The notes under the pieces are model-generated. The model was not told the origin of the DNA. It worked only from the letters and a program-made list of their open reading frames with translations, and ran no database searches. A stretch of DNA of 64,000 bases from contig NZ_JAGPNL010000003.1 in NCBI RefSeq assembly GCF_018069565.1, forward strand, positions 186,001-250,000. Reading direction: 5' to 3'. The DNA comes from Streptomyces tagetis (GTDB lineage: Bacteria > Actinomycetota > Actinomycetes > Streptomycetales > Streptomycetaceae). The position numbers were made by a program, and so were the translations under genes. This document shows positions 28,407-37,841 of the stretch, piece after piece (position 1 is the first letter of the stretch; every line of letters begins with the position of its first letter).

Positions 28407-28700
28407 TCATGACCAGGTGTGCGGGCCCTCGCCCACGTCGCGGGTCGGTACGCGCCTTGCCGTCGGCGGTTTGCGGCAGTCCGGTACGCGGTCGGTCGCG
28501 GGCTCTTCGTCCAGGGCGTAGCACAACTGGGCGTGGAGCAGTTCCGCCTCCGCGGGCGTGAGGCTCAGGGCCGCGTCCGCGTCGAAGACCCCGTCCCGGC
28601 GCAGCCACAGGTCGATGGCGATCCTTCCGTCGCCCTGGCGTCGGACCGGCTTGCTGGGTACGCGGCTCACCTGGACCCGCGGGTTCGGCGTGGCGCTCAT
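28407..28700 (-). CDS. Small hypothetical protein
   Basis: A 97-residue acidic/basic mixed protein (MSATPNPRVQVSRVPSKPVRRQGDGRIAIDLWLRRDGVFDADAALSLTPAEAELLHAQLCYAL...). The LTPAEAELLHAQL helix is typical of small actinobacterial proteins near XRE/DUF397 loci. Its ATG overlaps the upstream gene's stop by one base (TGATG), so the two are coupled. No function is recognised. Confidence 0.65.
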   Translation of the reverse strand: MSATPNPRVQVSRVPSKPVRRQGDGRIAIDLWLRRDGVFDADAALSLTPAEAELLHAQLCYALDEEPATDRVPDCRKPPTARRVPTRDVGEGPHTWS

Positions 28701-28972
28701 CAGTACGCCACCCCCGCCGGGCCGTTCACGAGGTGCGCCCGCTCGTACGCGAGCAGGTAGGGCCGGACCAGCGGACCCGGTTCCTGGACCGGCGCGCAGA
28801 GTCCGGCCACACCCGTGCGGTGGATCAGGAGGCGCAGCCCGGACAGGGTGCGCGGCGGTACGGGTACGGAGGCCGTGCCCTGGGCCCCCCGACGCCGACC
28901 GGTGGCCGGAAGCAACAGGGAGAAAAGCAGCGCGAGTACCCGTTCCAGGGCATGCCGCATAGGCTGGTGCAT
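28700..28972 (-). CDS. Small hypothetical protein coupled to the next gene
   Basis: A 90-residue protein. The N-terminal hydrophobic helix (MRHALERVLALLFSLLLPATGRRR) suggests a membrane anchor or signal, and a basic region ending PLVRPYLLAYERAHLVNGPAGVAY follows. GAAGGAG lies 8 nt before the ATG. It is the first of two coupled small genes downstream (leftward) of the DUF397/XRE pair. The family is not recognised. Confidence 0.6.
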   Translation of the reverse strand: MHQPMRHALERVLALLFSLLLPATGRRRGAQGTASVPVPPRTLSGLRLLIHRTGVAGLCAPVQEPGPLVRPYLLAYERAHLVNGPAGVAY

Positions 28973-29114
28973 GCTGACGCTCCTTCACAGCGTTGGCTCC
29001 GCCCCGGGGGTGGTGGCTCACCTCCGGGGCATCGCACGTCGGCGGTAGTCACGCGACTACCGTCCGGAGCCAGGTTAGCGTCAACCATGATGGCGCATCA
29101 ACGTTGATGCGAGA

Positions 29115-29303
29115 TCAGATCAGATCGTCGAACTCGCCTGCCTTCGCGCCCGCGAGGAACGCGGCGAGCTTGGCACGCGTGGTCCTCACGACGACGTGGG
29201 GCTCGTCGCTCTCTCTGACGAGCACCAGACCGTCATCCAGCGCCAGTTCCAGGCAGTTGCCCGTCTGCTCGGAGTACGACGACTTGCGCCACTGAATGTT
29301 CAT
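29115..29303 (-). CDS. DUF397 protein
   Basis: A 62-residue protein with the DUF397 consensus: WRKSSYSEQTGNCLELA at the N-terminus, then VLVRESDEPH and a C-terminal FLAGAKAGEFD. DUF397 proteins are almost always encoded next to an XRE/DUF5753 regulator, as here (14 nt apart), and act as small partners of it in Streptomyces development or antibiotic control. No further motif is visible. Confidence 0.93.
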   Translation of the reverse strand: MNIQWRKSSYSEQTGNCLELALDDGLVLVRESDEPHVVVRTTRAKLAAFLAGAKAGEFDDLI

Positions 29304-29317
29304 GCTGATTCACGCTC

Positions 29318-30172
29318 TCAGAGTTCTTGCAGAACCTTGTGGATGAAGTCCCGAGAGGGTCCCGGCTCCAGGGACCGCTGTTCCATGCGGTCAAGTACCG
29401 CGCGGTAGTTGGTCAGATGTGTCTCGGAGTCCAGGAAGGTGACGCTGTTCGGCACGTCGATCTGCACGGTGTCGAGCTGACGCACGGGGCCGCTGGCGTA
29501 CATCGTCGAACTGCCCGCGCTGGGGAATCCTCCCGCCGAGAAGGGCACCACGCGAAGCGTCACCGACTCCCGCTCGGACTGCTCCAGCATGAACGCCAAC
29601 TGGGTTCTCAGGACGGCCGGTCCGCCGAAGAGCATCCGTAGCGCGGCTTCGTGGATGAGGAAGGAGCAGGCGGGCGGCTCGGCGCGGTCCAGAAGCGCCC
29701 GGCGTCGCATACGGAAGGCGACCTGGATTTCCAACGCCTCGGGACGCAGCGGCGGTACGGCTTCGCCGAACACGACGCGGGAGTAGTCCTCGTGCTGGAG
29801 CAACCCTGGGAGGTGCGTGATCTGCACGTGCCGCATGGCGACGGCGTGATGTTCCAGTTCGACCAAGTCGAGCATGAAGGAAGCGACGTGGTCCCTGTAC
29901 TCGCTCCACCAGCGAGAACCGGACCGTTCCCTGGCCATGTCCGCCAGCGCGTCGACGTAAGCGGGGTCGGGGCAGGAGTAGTTGGCCGCCCAGACCCGGA
30001 CCCGGTCGGCACTCACCCCGAACCGAGCGGCCTCGGTGTTGCTGATCGCCGTCTTGTCGACTCGGTGCAGCGCCGCCGCCTCGGTGAGCGAGAGCCCGAC
30101 GTGCTCGCGCATCCGGCGCAGCTCGATACCGAGCCGGCGCTGTCGAGCGGTCGGCGGCTTACGGACGGGCAT
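29318..30172 (-). CDS. XRE-family regulator with DUF5753 domain
   Basis: A 284-residue regulator. The N-terminal helix-turn-helix (RRLGIELRRMREHVGLSLTEAAALHRVDKTAISNTE) is followed by a DUF5753 effector domain (about 90-280), including ITHLPGLLQHEDYSRVVF. ATG 30172 is preceded by AGGGGAGC about 7 nt upstream and is preferred to an in-frame start 54 nt earlier. It forms the usual pair with the DUF397 gene immediately downstream. In Streptomyces such pairs act as development regulators with unknown ligands. Confidence 0.93.
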   Translation of the reverse strand: MPVRKPPTARQRRLGIELRRMREHVGLSLTEAAALHRVDKTAISNTEAARFGVSADRVRVWAANYSCPDPAYVDALADMARERSGSRWWSEYRDHVASFMLDLVELEHHAVAMRHVQITHLPGLLQHEDYSRVVFGEAVPPLRPEALEIQVAFRMRRRALLDRAEPPACSFLIHEAALRMLFGGPAVLRTQLAFMLEQSERESVTLRVVPFSAGGFPSAGSSTMYASGPVRQLDTVQIDVPNSVTFLDSETHLTNYRAVLDRMEQRSLEPGPSRDFIHKVLQEL

Positions 30173-30266
30173 CGGACGCTCCCCTGGCACGTTCTGGATC
30201 TGTGAAGGGCGGCCGGCCCGGGTCACCGTGCCGGTCGCCCTTCCAATCTCTCAGAACGCGGGGGCG

Positions 30267-31550
30267 TCAGAGGAACGAGTTGATCTCGATCGTCTCGTCA
30301 CGGCCCGGCCCCACGCCGATCGCGGAGATCGGCGCCCCGGACATCTCCTCCAGCGCCTTCACGTACGCCTGCGCGTTCTTCGGCAGGTCGGAGAAGGTCT
30401 TCGCGCCGGTGATGTCCTCGGACCAGCCCGGCAGCATCTCGTACACCGGCTTCGCGTGGTGGAAGTCGGTCTGCGAGTACGGCAGCTCCTCGACCCGCTT
30501 GCCGTCGATCTCGTAGGCCACGCAGACCGGGATCTGCTCCCAGCCGGTGAGGACGTCGAGCTTGGTCAGGAAGAAGTCGGTCAGGCCGTTGACCCGGGTC
30601 GCGTAGCGGGCGATCACCGCGTCGAACCAGCCGCAGCGGCGGTCGCGGCCGGTGGTGACGCCCCGCTCGCCGCCGATCTCGCGCAGCGCCTCGCCGTCCT
30701 TGTCGAACAGCTCGGTCGGGAAGGGGCCGGCGCCGACGCGGGTCGTGTACGCCTTGAGGATGCCGATGACGCGGCTGATCTTCGTCGGGCCGACGCCCGC
30801 ACCGGTGCAGGCGCCGCCGGCGGTCGGGTTCGACGAGGTCACGAAGGGGTACGTGCCGTGGTCGATGTCGAGCAGCGTGCCCTGGCCGCCCTCGAAGAGG
30901 ACCACCTTGTCGTCGTCGAGCGCCTGGTTGAGGACGAGGACGGTGTCGGCGACGTACGGGCGGATCTGCTCCGCGTAGCCGAGCAGTTCCTCGACCACCT
31001 GGCCGGCGGCGATGGCACGGCGGTTGTAGAGCTTGGTCAGGATCTGGTTCTTGGCGTCGAGCGCGGCCTCCACCTTCTGGGTGAGGATCGACTCGTCGTA
31101 GAGGTCCTGGACGCGGATGCCGACGCGGTTGATCTTGTCCGCGTAGGTCGGGCCGATGCCGCGGCCGGTGGTGCCGATCTTGCGCTTGCCGAGGAAGCGT
31201 TCCGTCACCTTGTCGACGGTGACGTTGTAGGGCGTGATGATGTGCGCGTTGCCGCTGATCAGGAGCTTGGACGTGTCGACGCCCCGCTCGTTCAGCCCGC
31301 TCAGCTCGGAGAGCAGGACCGAGGGATCGACGACGACGCCGTTGCCGATGACCGGCGTACAGCCGGGGGACAGGATTCCGGAAGGGAGAAGGTGGAGGGC
31401 GTACTTCTGGTCGCCCACGACCACGGTGTGGCCGGCGTTGTTACCGCCTTGGTACCGCACCACGTAGTCGACGGAACCACCGAGGAGGTCCGTCGCCTTT
31501 CCCTTGCCTTCGTCACCCCACTGAGCACCGAGCAGCACAAGTGCGGGCAC
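30267..31550 (-). CDS. purA: Adenylosuccinate synthetase
   Basis: A 427-residue enzyme joining IMP and aspartate with GTP to make adenylosuccinate in AMP synthesis. Present are the P-loop-like [16 protein letters not shown] (about 8-23), the catalytic His in NNAGHTVV, the IMP-binding [11 protein letters not shown] and [17 protein letters not shown]. The length is normal. The GTG start has GGAAGGGG about 10 nt upstream. It is divergent from a lipid kinase-like gene, a pairing common in Streptomyces. Confidence 0.98.
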   Translation of the reverse strand: MPALVLLGAQWGDEGKGKATDLLGGSVDYVVRYQGGNNAGHTVVVGDQKYALHLLPSGILSPGCTPVIGNGVVVDPSVLLSELSGLNERGVDTSKLLISGNAHIITPYNVTVDKVTERFLGKRKIGTTGRGIGPTYADKINRVGIRVQDLYDESILTQKVEAALDAKNQILTKLYNRRAIAAGQVVEELLGYAEQIRPYVADTVLVLNQALDDDKVVLFEGGQGTLLDIDHGTYPFVTSSNPTAGGACTGAGVGPTKISRVIGILKAYTTRVGAGPFPTELFDKDGEALREIGGERGVTTGRDRRCGWFDAVIARYATRVNGLTDFFLTKLDVLTGWEQIPVCVAYEIDGKRVEELPYSQTDFHHAKPVYEMLPGWSEDITGAKTFSDLPKNAQAYVKALEEMSGAPISAIGVGPGRDETIEINSFL

Positions 31551-31670
31551 GCGCGTACACCCCTTCCGGGCGGGGCATGTCCAAGGTCAAGGGCGCGCAC
31601 GGAGGTCTCCGCCGTGTGCACCGCGACCGTCGTTGGCCGCCAACCTCGGACCGGGAGCCCCGGTATAGAC

Positions 31671-31704
31671 CAAGCCCCTGGCGCAATCGCGCAAGGGGCT
31701 CTTG
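31671..31704 (+). promoter_or_regulatory. Hairpin in the leader of the lipid kinase-like gene
   Basis: Arms caagcccct (31671-31679) and aggggct-cttg (31694-31704) pair with a 2-nt bulge around a 14-nt loop, ending 29 nt before the ATG. It could be a leader attenuator or the tail of an antisense terminator. The role is unknown. Confidence 0.35.
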
Positions 31705-31733
31705 CACAAAGATGCTACCCGAGGAAGCGAGGC

Positions 31734-32630
31734 ATGGCCGAGGTGGCGACTTCCGCGACGCCCGATCAGCTCCTGGTGGTCATCGACCCGTCCGCCCGCC
31801 GGGCCGACGGCGAGTCCGTCAGGATCGCGAAAGACGTGCTCAGCGGGGGTGCGGCGCATACGAAGGTGTGCCTGCCGGACAGTCCCGAGGAGTTCGCCCG
31901 GGTGCTGCGCCGACGGGGCGCGCGGCGGCCGGTGGTGATCGGCGACGACCGCGCGCTGGTGCGGGCGGTGGCCCTGCTGCACCGGCAGCGGGAGCTGGAC
32001 GCGTGCGCGCTCTCGGTGGTGCCGGTCGGTCCGGTGCTGGGGCTGGCGCGGTCGCTGGGGCTGCCGACGGGGGCGGTGGCGGCGGCGCGCGCGGTGCTGG
32101 ACGGGGCGGTGCGGCGGCTGGACCTGCTCGTGGACGACAGCGACGGGGTGGTGCTGGGCGCGGTGGTGATCCCGCCGCTCACCGCGCGGGAGGCCGCGGG
32201 GCGGGAGGAGGCCGCCGGGGAGGGTCCGCGGGGCGCCGGCGCGGAGTCCGGGGCGGCGCCGGTCCACCCCTGGCTGCGGACCTGCCAGTCCCTGGTCCGG
32301 ACGCTGGCGGCGGCGCGTCCGGCCCGGGGGGCGGCGGCTCCGGGCGGGGGCGGTCCGGCCCGGCTGCGGGTCGAGGTGGACGGGGTCACGCTGATCGGCC
32401 TGGACCGGGCGGTGGGGTCGGTGACGGTGACGCCGGGCTCGGGCGGGCTGGCGGAGGTGGAGGTCCGGCCGGCGTCGGCGGACACGTCGCCGCTGCGGGC
32501 GCGGGGGCGGACGGTGACGGTGTCGGGGGCGCACTTCCGCTACCGGGCCGACGCGGTGGTCTCGGGCCCGGTACGCACCCGCACGTGGACGGTGCGGGAG
32601 GCGGCCTGGGGGCTGACGCTGCCGGGGTGA
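31734..32630 (+). CDS. Diacylglycerol kinase-family lipid kinase-like protein
   Basis: A 298-residue protein starting MAEVATSATPDQLLVVIDPSARRADGESV, which resembles the N-terminal beta-strand/loop (NPxA/S) of the DAGK/YegS lipid kinase fold. The C-terminal beta-rich domain (LRVEVDGVTLIGLDRAVGSVTVTPG...) is also DAGK-like. The canonical ATP-site GGDGT motif is replaced by RRPVVIGDDRALV, so activity is uncertain. ATG 31734 follows GAGGAAG with about 7-nt spacing. It is divergent from purA. Confidence 0.75.
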   Translation: MAEVATSATPDQLLVVIDPSARRADGESVRIAKDVLSGGAAHTKVCLPDSPEEFARVLRRRGARRPVVIGDDRALVRAVALLHRQRELDACALSVVPVGPVLGLARSLGLPTGAVAAARAVLDGAVRRLDLLVDDSDGVVLGAVVIPPLTAREAAGREEAAGEGPRGAGAESGAAPVHPWLRTCQSLVRTLAAARPARGAAAPGGGGPARLRVEVDGVTLIGLDRAVGSVTVTPGSGGLAEVEVRPASADTSPLRARGRTVTVSGAHFRYRADAVVSGPVRTRTWTVREAAWGLTLPG

Positions 32631-32699
32631 CCCGGAGGCGCACCGGGCGTATCGGCAGCGCCAGCAGCACCGGCCCGCACACGGTCTACGCGGGGGCCC

Positions 32700-32822
32700 G
32701 GCCGTACCGGCCTGCGCATGGCCTGCGCGGAGGGTCCCCGTCGTACCGGCCGACGCACGGCCTGCGCAGGGGGCCGGGTCGTACCGGCGTACGCAGGAAG
32801 CCCGGTCGTACCGCCGTACGCG
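32700..32822. repeat. Imperfect cgtaccgg repeats
   Basis: Between the lipid kinase-like gene and the GbsR-type gene (a 225-bp gap), cgtaccg-containing segments recur at about 32703, 32742, 32780 and 32807, each followed by a tgcgca/gacgca-like half. No gene is seen here. Confidence 0.45.
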
Positions 32823-32855
32823 GGGGCCCTGGTCGTCGCCCCGGAGGGCGCGGCG

Positions 32856-33362
32856 TCAGCGCGGGCCGAAGAGCGCTTCCCGGCGCACCTGCCAGCGCTC
32901 CATCATCGTGGTGATCTCCTCCTCGACGAACTCGAAGAAGGCGAGCGTCTCGGCCATGCGGCGCCCCGCCGGGGTGTCCGCGCCGAGGCTCGTCACGCCC
33001 TCGCGCAGGGCCGCCTCCCACCGCTTGAGCACGGCCTCGCGGCTGGTCAGCGCCTCGTACCACTGGTCGCTGTGCACCCGGTACCGCTCGCGCCGCGAGC
33101 CGGGCTCCCGCTCCCGGGACACCATGTGCTGCTGGGCCAGGTACCGCACGGCGCCGGAGACCGCGGCCGGGCTCACCCGGAGCTGTTCGCCCAGTTCGGC
33201 CGAGGTCAGCGAGCCCGGGTCGGAGGCCAGCAGCGCGGCGAAGACCCGGGAGGCCATCCGCTGCATCCCGGCCTCGACGAGCTGGGCGGCGAAGCCCTCG
33301 ACGAACCTCGACACCGCCTCGGGGTCACGCCCCTGCCCCGCCCGCTCCGCTGCTTCGGTCAT
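32856..33362 (-). CDS. GbsR/MarR-type winged-helix regulator
   Basis: A 168-residue regulator. A winged helix spans about 30-90 (MASRVFAALLASDPGSLTSAELGEQLRVSPAAVSGAVRYLAQQHMVSREREPGSRRERYRVH), followed by long C-terminal dimerisation helices. The SPAAVSGAVRYL recognition helix is typical of MarR/GbsR-like repressors of drug exporters. It is divergent from an ABC-2 exporter with only 74 bp between starts and an A/T-rich dyad in the middle, so it most likely represses the exporter; this is inference from layout. Confidence 0.9.
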   Translation of the reverse strand: MTEAAERAGQGRDPEAVSRFVEGFAAQLVEAGMQRMASRVFAALLASDPGSLTSAELGEQLRVSPAAVSGAVRYLAQQHMVSREREPGSRRERYRVHSDQWYEALTSREAVLKRWEAALREGVTSLGADTPAGRRMAETLAFFEFVEEEITTMMERWQVRREALFGPR

Positions 33363-33394
33363 CGTCCGATCATCCCTCACCACCCTGACGTTTT

Positions 33395-33436
33395 CTTAAC
33401 TTCACAAACTTCTGAAATAAGCGTACGTTCCCCGTC
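33395..33436 (+). promoter_or_regulatory. Promoter and operator of the ABC exporter
   Basis: -35 TTCACA (33401-33406), exactly 17 bp, then -10 TACGTT (33424-33429), with the ABC ATPase ATG 7 nt beyond the -10. No ribosome site fits, so the transcript is probably leaderless. A dyad CTTAACTTCA...TGAAATAAG (33395-33421) overlaps the -35 and spacer and is unusually A/T-rich for this genome, a likely binding site for the divergent GbsR-type regulator. Confidence 0.6.
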
Positions 33437-34438
33437 ATGACGAAGGCAATCAGCGTCTCCGGGCTCCACAAGAGGTTCGGCCGGACGCCCGCTCTGGACG
33501 GTCTCGACCTGGAGGTCGAGAGCGGCGAGGTCCACGGCTTCCTCGGCCCGAACGGCGCCGGCAAGTCCACCACCATCCGCGTCCTGCTCGGCCTGTTGCG
33601 CGGCGACTCCGGCGCGGCGCAGGTGCTCGGCCGCGATCCGTGGCGGGACGCGGTGGAGGTGCACCGCCGCATCGCCTACGTCCCCGGCGACGTCACCCTG
33701 TGGCGCGGCCTCACCGGCGGCGAGGTCATCGACCTCTACGGCCGGCTGCGCGGCGGGCTGGACGCCGGGCGGCGGGCGGAGCTGGTCGAGCGCTTCGACC
33801 TCGACCCGACCCGCAAGGGCCGTACGTACTCCAAGGGCAACCGGCAGAAGGTCGCGCTGGTCGCCGCCTTCGCCTCCGACGTCGACCTGCTGATCCTCGA
33901 CGAGCCGACCTCGGGGCTGGACCCGCTGATGGAGGCCGTCTTCCGGCGGTGCGTGGCCGAGGAACGGGAGCGGGGGCGCACCGTCCTGCTCTCCTCCCAC
34001 GTCCTCGGCGAGGTCGAGGAGTTGTGCGACCGGGTCTCCATCGTCCGCAAGGGGCGCACGGTGGAGCGCGGTTCGCTGGCCGAGCTGCGGCATCTGACCC
34101 GGACCGGCGTCAGCGCCGAACTCGCCACCGTCCCCGAGGGGCTGGCCGCCCTGCCCGGCGTGCACGGGCTCGACGTGCGGGGCGACCGGGTGCGGTTCCA
34201 GGTCGACACCGACAAGCTGGGCGCCGTACTGCGCGTGCTGGGCGAGGCGGGCGTACGGTCGCTGACCTCGGCCCCGCCGACGCTGGAGGAACTCTTCCTG
34301 CGGCACTACCGGGACGACGGTCCGGGCGGCGGGCCGGACGGCGGGGGCGGCACCGGCGGGGGCCTGGACCGCGATGGCGGCGGCACCGGCGGCCGGGACG
34401 ACAGCGACGGCCTGGTGGACGGGCCGGTGGCCCGATGA
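33437..34438 (+). CDS. ABC transporter ATP-binding protein (antibiotic/ABC-2 exporter type)
   Basis: A 333-residue ATPase. Walker A is [10 protein letters not shown] (about 37-46), the signature is degenerate ([10 protein letters not shown]), Walker B is [13 protein letters not shown], and the H-loop is [11 protein letters not shown]. The C-terminal 40 residues are Gly/Asp-rich. Its stop overlaps the permease start by 4 nt (ATGA). The pattern is that of DrrA-like daunorubicin/polyketide exporter ATPases. Confidence 0.95.
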   Translation: MTKAISVSGLHKRFGRTPALDGLDLEVESGEVHGFLGPNGAGKSTTIRVLLGLLRGDSGAAQVLGRDPWRDAVEVHRRIAYVPGDVTLWRGLTGGEVIDLYGRLRGGLDAGRRAELVERFDLDPTRKGRTYSKGNRQKVALVAAFASDVDLLILDEPTSGLDPLMEAVFRRCVAEERERGRTVLLSSHVLGEVEELCDRVSIVRKGRTVERGSLAELRHLTRTGVSAELATVPEGLAALPGVHGLDVRGDRVRFQVDTDKLGAVLRVLGEAGVRSLTSAPPTLEELFLRHYRDDGPGGGPDGGGGTGGGLDRDGGGTGGRDDSDGLVDGPVAR

Positions 34439-36054
34439 CCGCCGCCGCTCCGCTCCCCGCGCCCCTCCCCCGGCCCGGCGGTACGCGCCTGCTGCCCGCC
34501 GGGACGGGCACGCTGCTGCGCCTCGCCCTGCGCCGCGACCGGGTGACGATCCCGGTCTGGGTCGCCGCCAACGCCCTCATGGTGCTCTCCATGCCGGGCA
34601 CCCTGGAGAGCCTCTACGGCACCCCCGCCGCCCGCGCCGCCCTGGTCCGCCAGATGGAGGCCGCCGCCTCGCTGCGGGCGATGACCGGCCCCCTCTTCGG
34701 CGATTCGCCGGGCGCGCTCACCGCCTGGCGGGTCGGGGTGTACGCCGCCCTCCTGGCCGCCGCCATGAGCCTGCTCGTCGTCGTACGCCACACCCGGGAC
34801 GAGGAGGAGAGCGGGCGGCAGGAGCTGACCGCGTCCGGGGCGGTCGGCCGCCGGGCCCCGCTGACGGCGGCCCTGCTCACCGCCGCCCTCGCCAACGGGC
34901 TCCTCGCCCTGCTGGTCGCGGCCGGGCTGGCCGGGCAGGGCGCGGCCGGCGCGGTGGCGCTGGGCCTCGGGGTGGCGGGCGTCGGGATGGTCTTCGCCAC
35001 GGCGGCGGCCGTCGCCGCCCAGCTCACCGAGAGCGCCCGGCTCGCCCGGGGGCTGACGGCGGCGGTGCTGGGCGCGGCGTTCGTGCTGCGCGCGGCGGGC
35101 GACTCGGCGGCGGCCGACGGCGCCTCGGTGTGGACGTGGCTGTCCCCGCTGGGCTGGGTGGAGCACCTGCGGCCCTTCGCCGGCGAACGCTGGTGGGTCC
35201 TCGCCCTGTTCGCCGCCGCGGTCCTCGCCCAGGGCACCGCCGCCTACCTGCTCGCCGGGCGCCGGGACCTCGGCATGAGCTTCCTGCCGACCCGGCCGGG
35301 CCCGGCCGCCGGGCGCCTGGGCACGGCCGGTGCGCTGGCCTGGCGGCTCCAGCGGGGCGCGCTGCTCGGCTGGGGCGTCGGCTTCCTCCTCGCCGGGGCG
35401 GTCTACGGCGGGCTGACCGAGGGCGCCTCCGGTCTGGTCGGGGACAGCGAGCGGGCCCGGGAGATCGTCGAGCGGATGGGCGGCGGGACCGGGCTCACCG
35501 ACGCCTTCGTGGCGACGACGACCGGGATGCTCGGGCTGGTGGCCGCCCTGTTCGCGGTCGCCTCGGTGCTGCGGCTGTCCGGCGAGGAGTCCTCCGGGCG
35601 GGCGGAACCGGTGCTGGCGGCATCGGTCGGCCGGGTGCGCTGGGCCGCCGGGCACCTGGCGGTCGCCTTCGGCGGGGCGGCGCTGCTGATGGTGCTCGCG
35701 GGGGCCGGTTTCGCCGCCGGGTACGGCCGGGACGTGCCGGGGGTCCTCGCCGCCTGCCTGGTCCAGGTGCCGGCGGTGTGGGTGATCGGCGGGGTGGCGG
35801 TCCTGCTGTACGGGGCGCTGCCCCGGGGCGCGTCGGCGGCGTGGGCGGTGGCCGTGGCGGTGCTGCTGCTGGGGTGGATCGGACCGGCGCTGGACCTGCC
35901 GTCGGCGGTGCTGGACGCCTCCCCCTTCGCCCACCTGCCGAAGCTGCCCGGCGAGGCCATGCGCTGGGGCCCGCCGGCGGCGCTGACGGGGCTCGCCGCG
36001 CTGCTGACGGCGGCGGGCCTGGCGGCGCTGCGCCGGAGGGACCTGGCGTCCTGA
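34435..36054 (+). CDS. ABC-2 exporter permease (polyketide antibiotic type)
   Basis: A 539-residue membrane protein with about 12 hydrophobic helices in two halves: the first starts near [18 protein letters not shown], the second near [19 protein letters not shown]. Each half has [17 protein letters not shown] conserved loops between helices, the pattern of the large fused permeases paired with DrrA-type ATPases. It is translationally coupled to the ATPase gene. The substrate is unknown; a GbsR-type repressor is next door. Confidence 0.93.
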   Translation: MTAAAPLPAPLPRPGGTRLLPAGTGTLLRLALRRDRVTIPVWVAANALMVLSMPGTLESLYGTPAARAALVRQMEAAASLRAMTGPLFGDSPGALTAWRVGVYAALLAAAMSLLVVVRHTRDEEESGRQELTASGAVGRRAPLTAALLTAALANGLLALLVAAGLAGQGAAGAVALGLGVAGVGMVFATAAAVAAQLTESARLARGLTAAVLGAAFVLRAAGDSAAADGASVWTWLSPLGWVEHLRPFAGERWWVLALFAAAVLAQGTAAYLLAGRRDLGMSFLPTRPGPAAGRLGTAGALAWRLQRGALLGWGVGFLLAGAVYGGLTEGASGLVGDSERAREIVERMGGGTGLTDAFVATTTGMLGLVAALFAVASVLRLSGEESSGRAEPVLAASVGRVRWAAGHLAVAFGGAALLMVLAGAGFAAGYGRDVPGVLAACLVQVPAVWVIGGVAVLLYGALPRGASAAWAVAVAVLLLGWIGPALDLPSAVLDASPFAHLPKLPGEAMRWGPPAALTGLAALLTAAGLAALRRRDLAS

Positions 36055-36321
36055 GGACGGGGCACGTCCCGTGGGGCGGCGGGGCCTGGCGGGCGGCCGG
36101 GAGGGCGCGTCCCGTACGGCGGCGGGAGCCCCGGCGGGCGGCCCGAAGGGGTGCTCCCGGACCGCGACGGGCGCCCCGGCTCGCGGCCGGGAGAGCACCA
36201 CCCGTACGACGGCGGGGACGCCGGCGCGCGCCCGGGAACACGCGCCCCGGGCCACGGCCACCACAGTCCCTCCCGCGCCCGGCGGGAAACCGCCGCCCCC
36301 GCCCCCGGCGTCCCTCCCCGC

Positions 36322-36585
36322 ATGACACGCAACGCACTGACCTGCGGCGGGTGCGCGGTGTCGGCCGTCGGGGCCGGGACCGCGCTGACGCTGTGGGGCA
36401 CCTCCTCCCGGACCCGGCGCCACCTCGGCCAGGGCTTCGAGAACGAGGGCATGGACCTCGGCGCCGCCGTCACCGAACTCCCCTTCGTCTTCCTCGCCGG
36501 GGCCCTCCTGCCCGCCCTGGCCTGGGCCGCCGCCGCCTGGCTGCTGACCCGGGGACGGCGGCGCTCAGCCGACCTCGACCGCTAG
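36322..36585 (+). CDS. Small membrane protein
   Basis: An 87-residue protein (MTRNALTCGGCAVSAVGAGTALTLWG...) with two hydrophobic helices (about 9-26 and 50-73) separated by a charged loop (SSRTRRHLGQGFENEGMDLG). Its 3' end overlaps the convergent P450 gene by 21 nt. No family is recognised. The 267-bp gap before it (36055-36321) carries imperfect GC-rich repeats and no other gene. Confidence 0.6.
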   Translation: MTRNALTCGGCAVSAVGAGTALTLWGTSSRTRRHLGQGFENEGMDLGAAVTELPFVFLAGALLPALAWAAAAWLLTRGRRRSADLDR

Positions 36586-37779
36586 CCCGGCCAGCCCCCG
36601 GATGACGAAGTTCGGCGTCCGCTCCGGCTCCTTCGCCAGGCGCAGGGAGGGCGCCCGCTCCAGCAGGGCCCTCATGGACGCGGCCAGTTCGATACGGGCC
36701 AGCGGGGCGCCGACGCAGTAGTGGATGCCGGCGCTGAAGGAGATGTGCGGGTTGTCCCGGCGGGTGAGGTCGAGCCGCCCGGGGTCGGTGAAGACCGCCG
36801 GGTCGTGGTTGGCGGAGCCGAAGAGCAGGGCGAGTTCCGCACCGCGCGGGATGACCGTGCCGTCGATCTCGATCTCGTCCAGCACCCAGCGTTCGAAGAG
36901 CTGGAGCGGGGTGTCGTAGCGCATCAGCTCCTCCACCGCGCCCGGCACCAGGGAGTGGTCGGCGCGCAGCGCGGCGAGTTGATCGGGGTGGCGGAAGAGC
37001 GCCCACCAGCCGTTGACCGTGGAGTTCACCGTCGCCTCGTGGCCCGCGTTGAGCAGCAGCACGCAGGTGGAGATCATCTCCTGCTCGGTGAGGCGGTCGT
37101 CCTCGTCGTGCGCCGCGATCAGCCCGGAGATCAGGTCGTCGCCGGGGTCGGTGCGGCGGGCCGCGATCAGGGTGCGCAGGTACTCCGAGAACTCGACGGA
37201 GGCGCGGACCGCCCGCTCGGCGGTCTCCTCGGACGGGTTCAGCTCGTACATCCCGCAGATATCCGCCGACCAGGGGCGCAGGGGTGCCCGGTCGGACTCC
37301 GGGATGCCCAGCATCTCGGCGATCACCGCGACCGGCAGCGGTTCGGCGACGTCCCGCAGCAGGTCGCCGCCGCCCGCGTCGACCAGCGCGGCCACCAGAT
37401 CGCCCGCCAGCCCTTCGACGTACGGCTTCAGCCGCTCGACCGTGCGCGGGGTGAACGCCTTCGTCACCAGCCGCCGGATGCGGGTGTGGTCCGGAGGTTC
37501 CAGGTCGAGCATCCCGTGGTCGTTGAGGGTGTGGAAGGGCTCCTGCTCGGGCGGCGGAGCGGTCCGCCCGAACTCCTCGTGCGTGAAGCGGTGCCGGTAG
37601 GTCCGCCCGAGGCGCCGGTCGCGCAGCAGCGCCGAGACGTCCGCGTGGTGCGGGACCAGCCACTGGTCGCTGGGCTCGTAGTAGAGCACGCGGCCCCGCT
37701 CGCGCAGTCCGGCGTAGGCGGGGTAGGGGTCGGCGACGAACGCCGGGTCCCACGGGTCGAATCGGTCGAGAGCGGCCAT
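36565..37779 (-). CDS. Cytochrome P450
   Basis: A 404-residue haem monooxygenase of the bacterial class. Seen are the I-helix oxygen-binding LLLNAGHEATVNST (about 235-248), the ExxR of the K helix (EELMR), and the haem-thiolate loop FSAGIHYCVGAPLAR with Cys near 348. The loop has FSxG rather than the usual FGxG. No ferredoxin gene is adjacent. It lies downstream of a two-component system in the same direction. The substrate is unknown. Confidence 0.95.
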   Translation of the reverse strand: MAALDRFDPWDPAFVADPYPAYAGLRERGRVLYYEPSDQWLVPHHADVSALLRDRRLGRTYRHRFTHEEFGRTAPPPEQEPFHTLNDHGMLDLEPPDHTRIRRLVTKAFTPRTVERLKPYVEGLAGDLVAALVDAGGGDLLRDVAEPLPVAVIAEMLGIPESDRAPLRPWSADICGMYELNPSEETAERAVRASVEFSEYLRTLIAARRTDPGDDLISGLIAAHDEDDRLTEQEMISTCVLLLNAGHEATVNSTVNGWWALFRHPDQLAALRADHSLVPGAVEELMRYDTPLQLFERWVLDEIEIDGTVIPRGAELALLFGSANHDPAVFTDPGRLDLTRRDNPHISFSAGIHYCVGAPLARIELAASMRALLERAPSLRLAKEPERTPNFVIRGLAGLAVEVG

Positions 37780-37841
37780 GGCAGGACGCTAACCCCCCGC
37801 CACCCGCCCTGACCAGGGGTCGCGCCCGCCCCTCACGTCCC

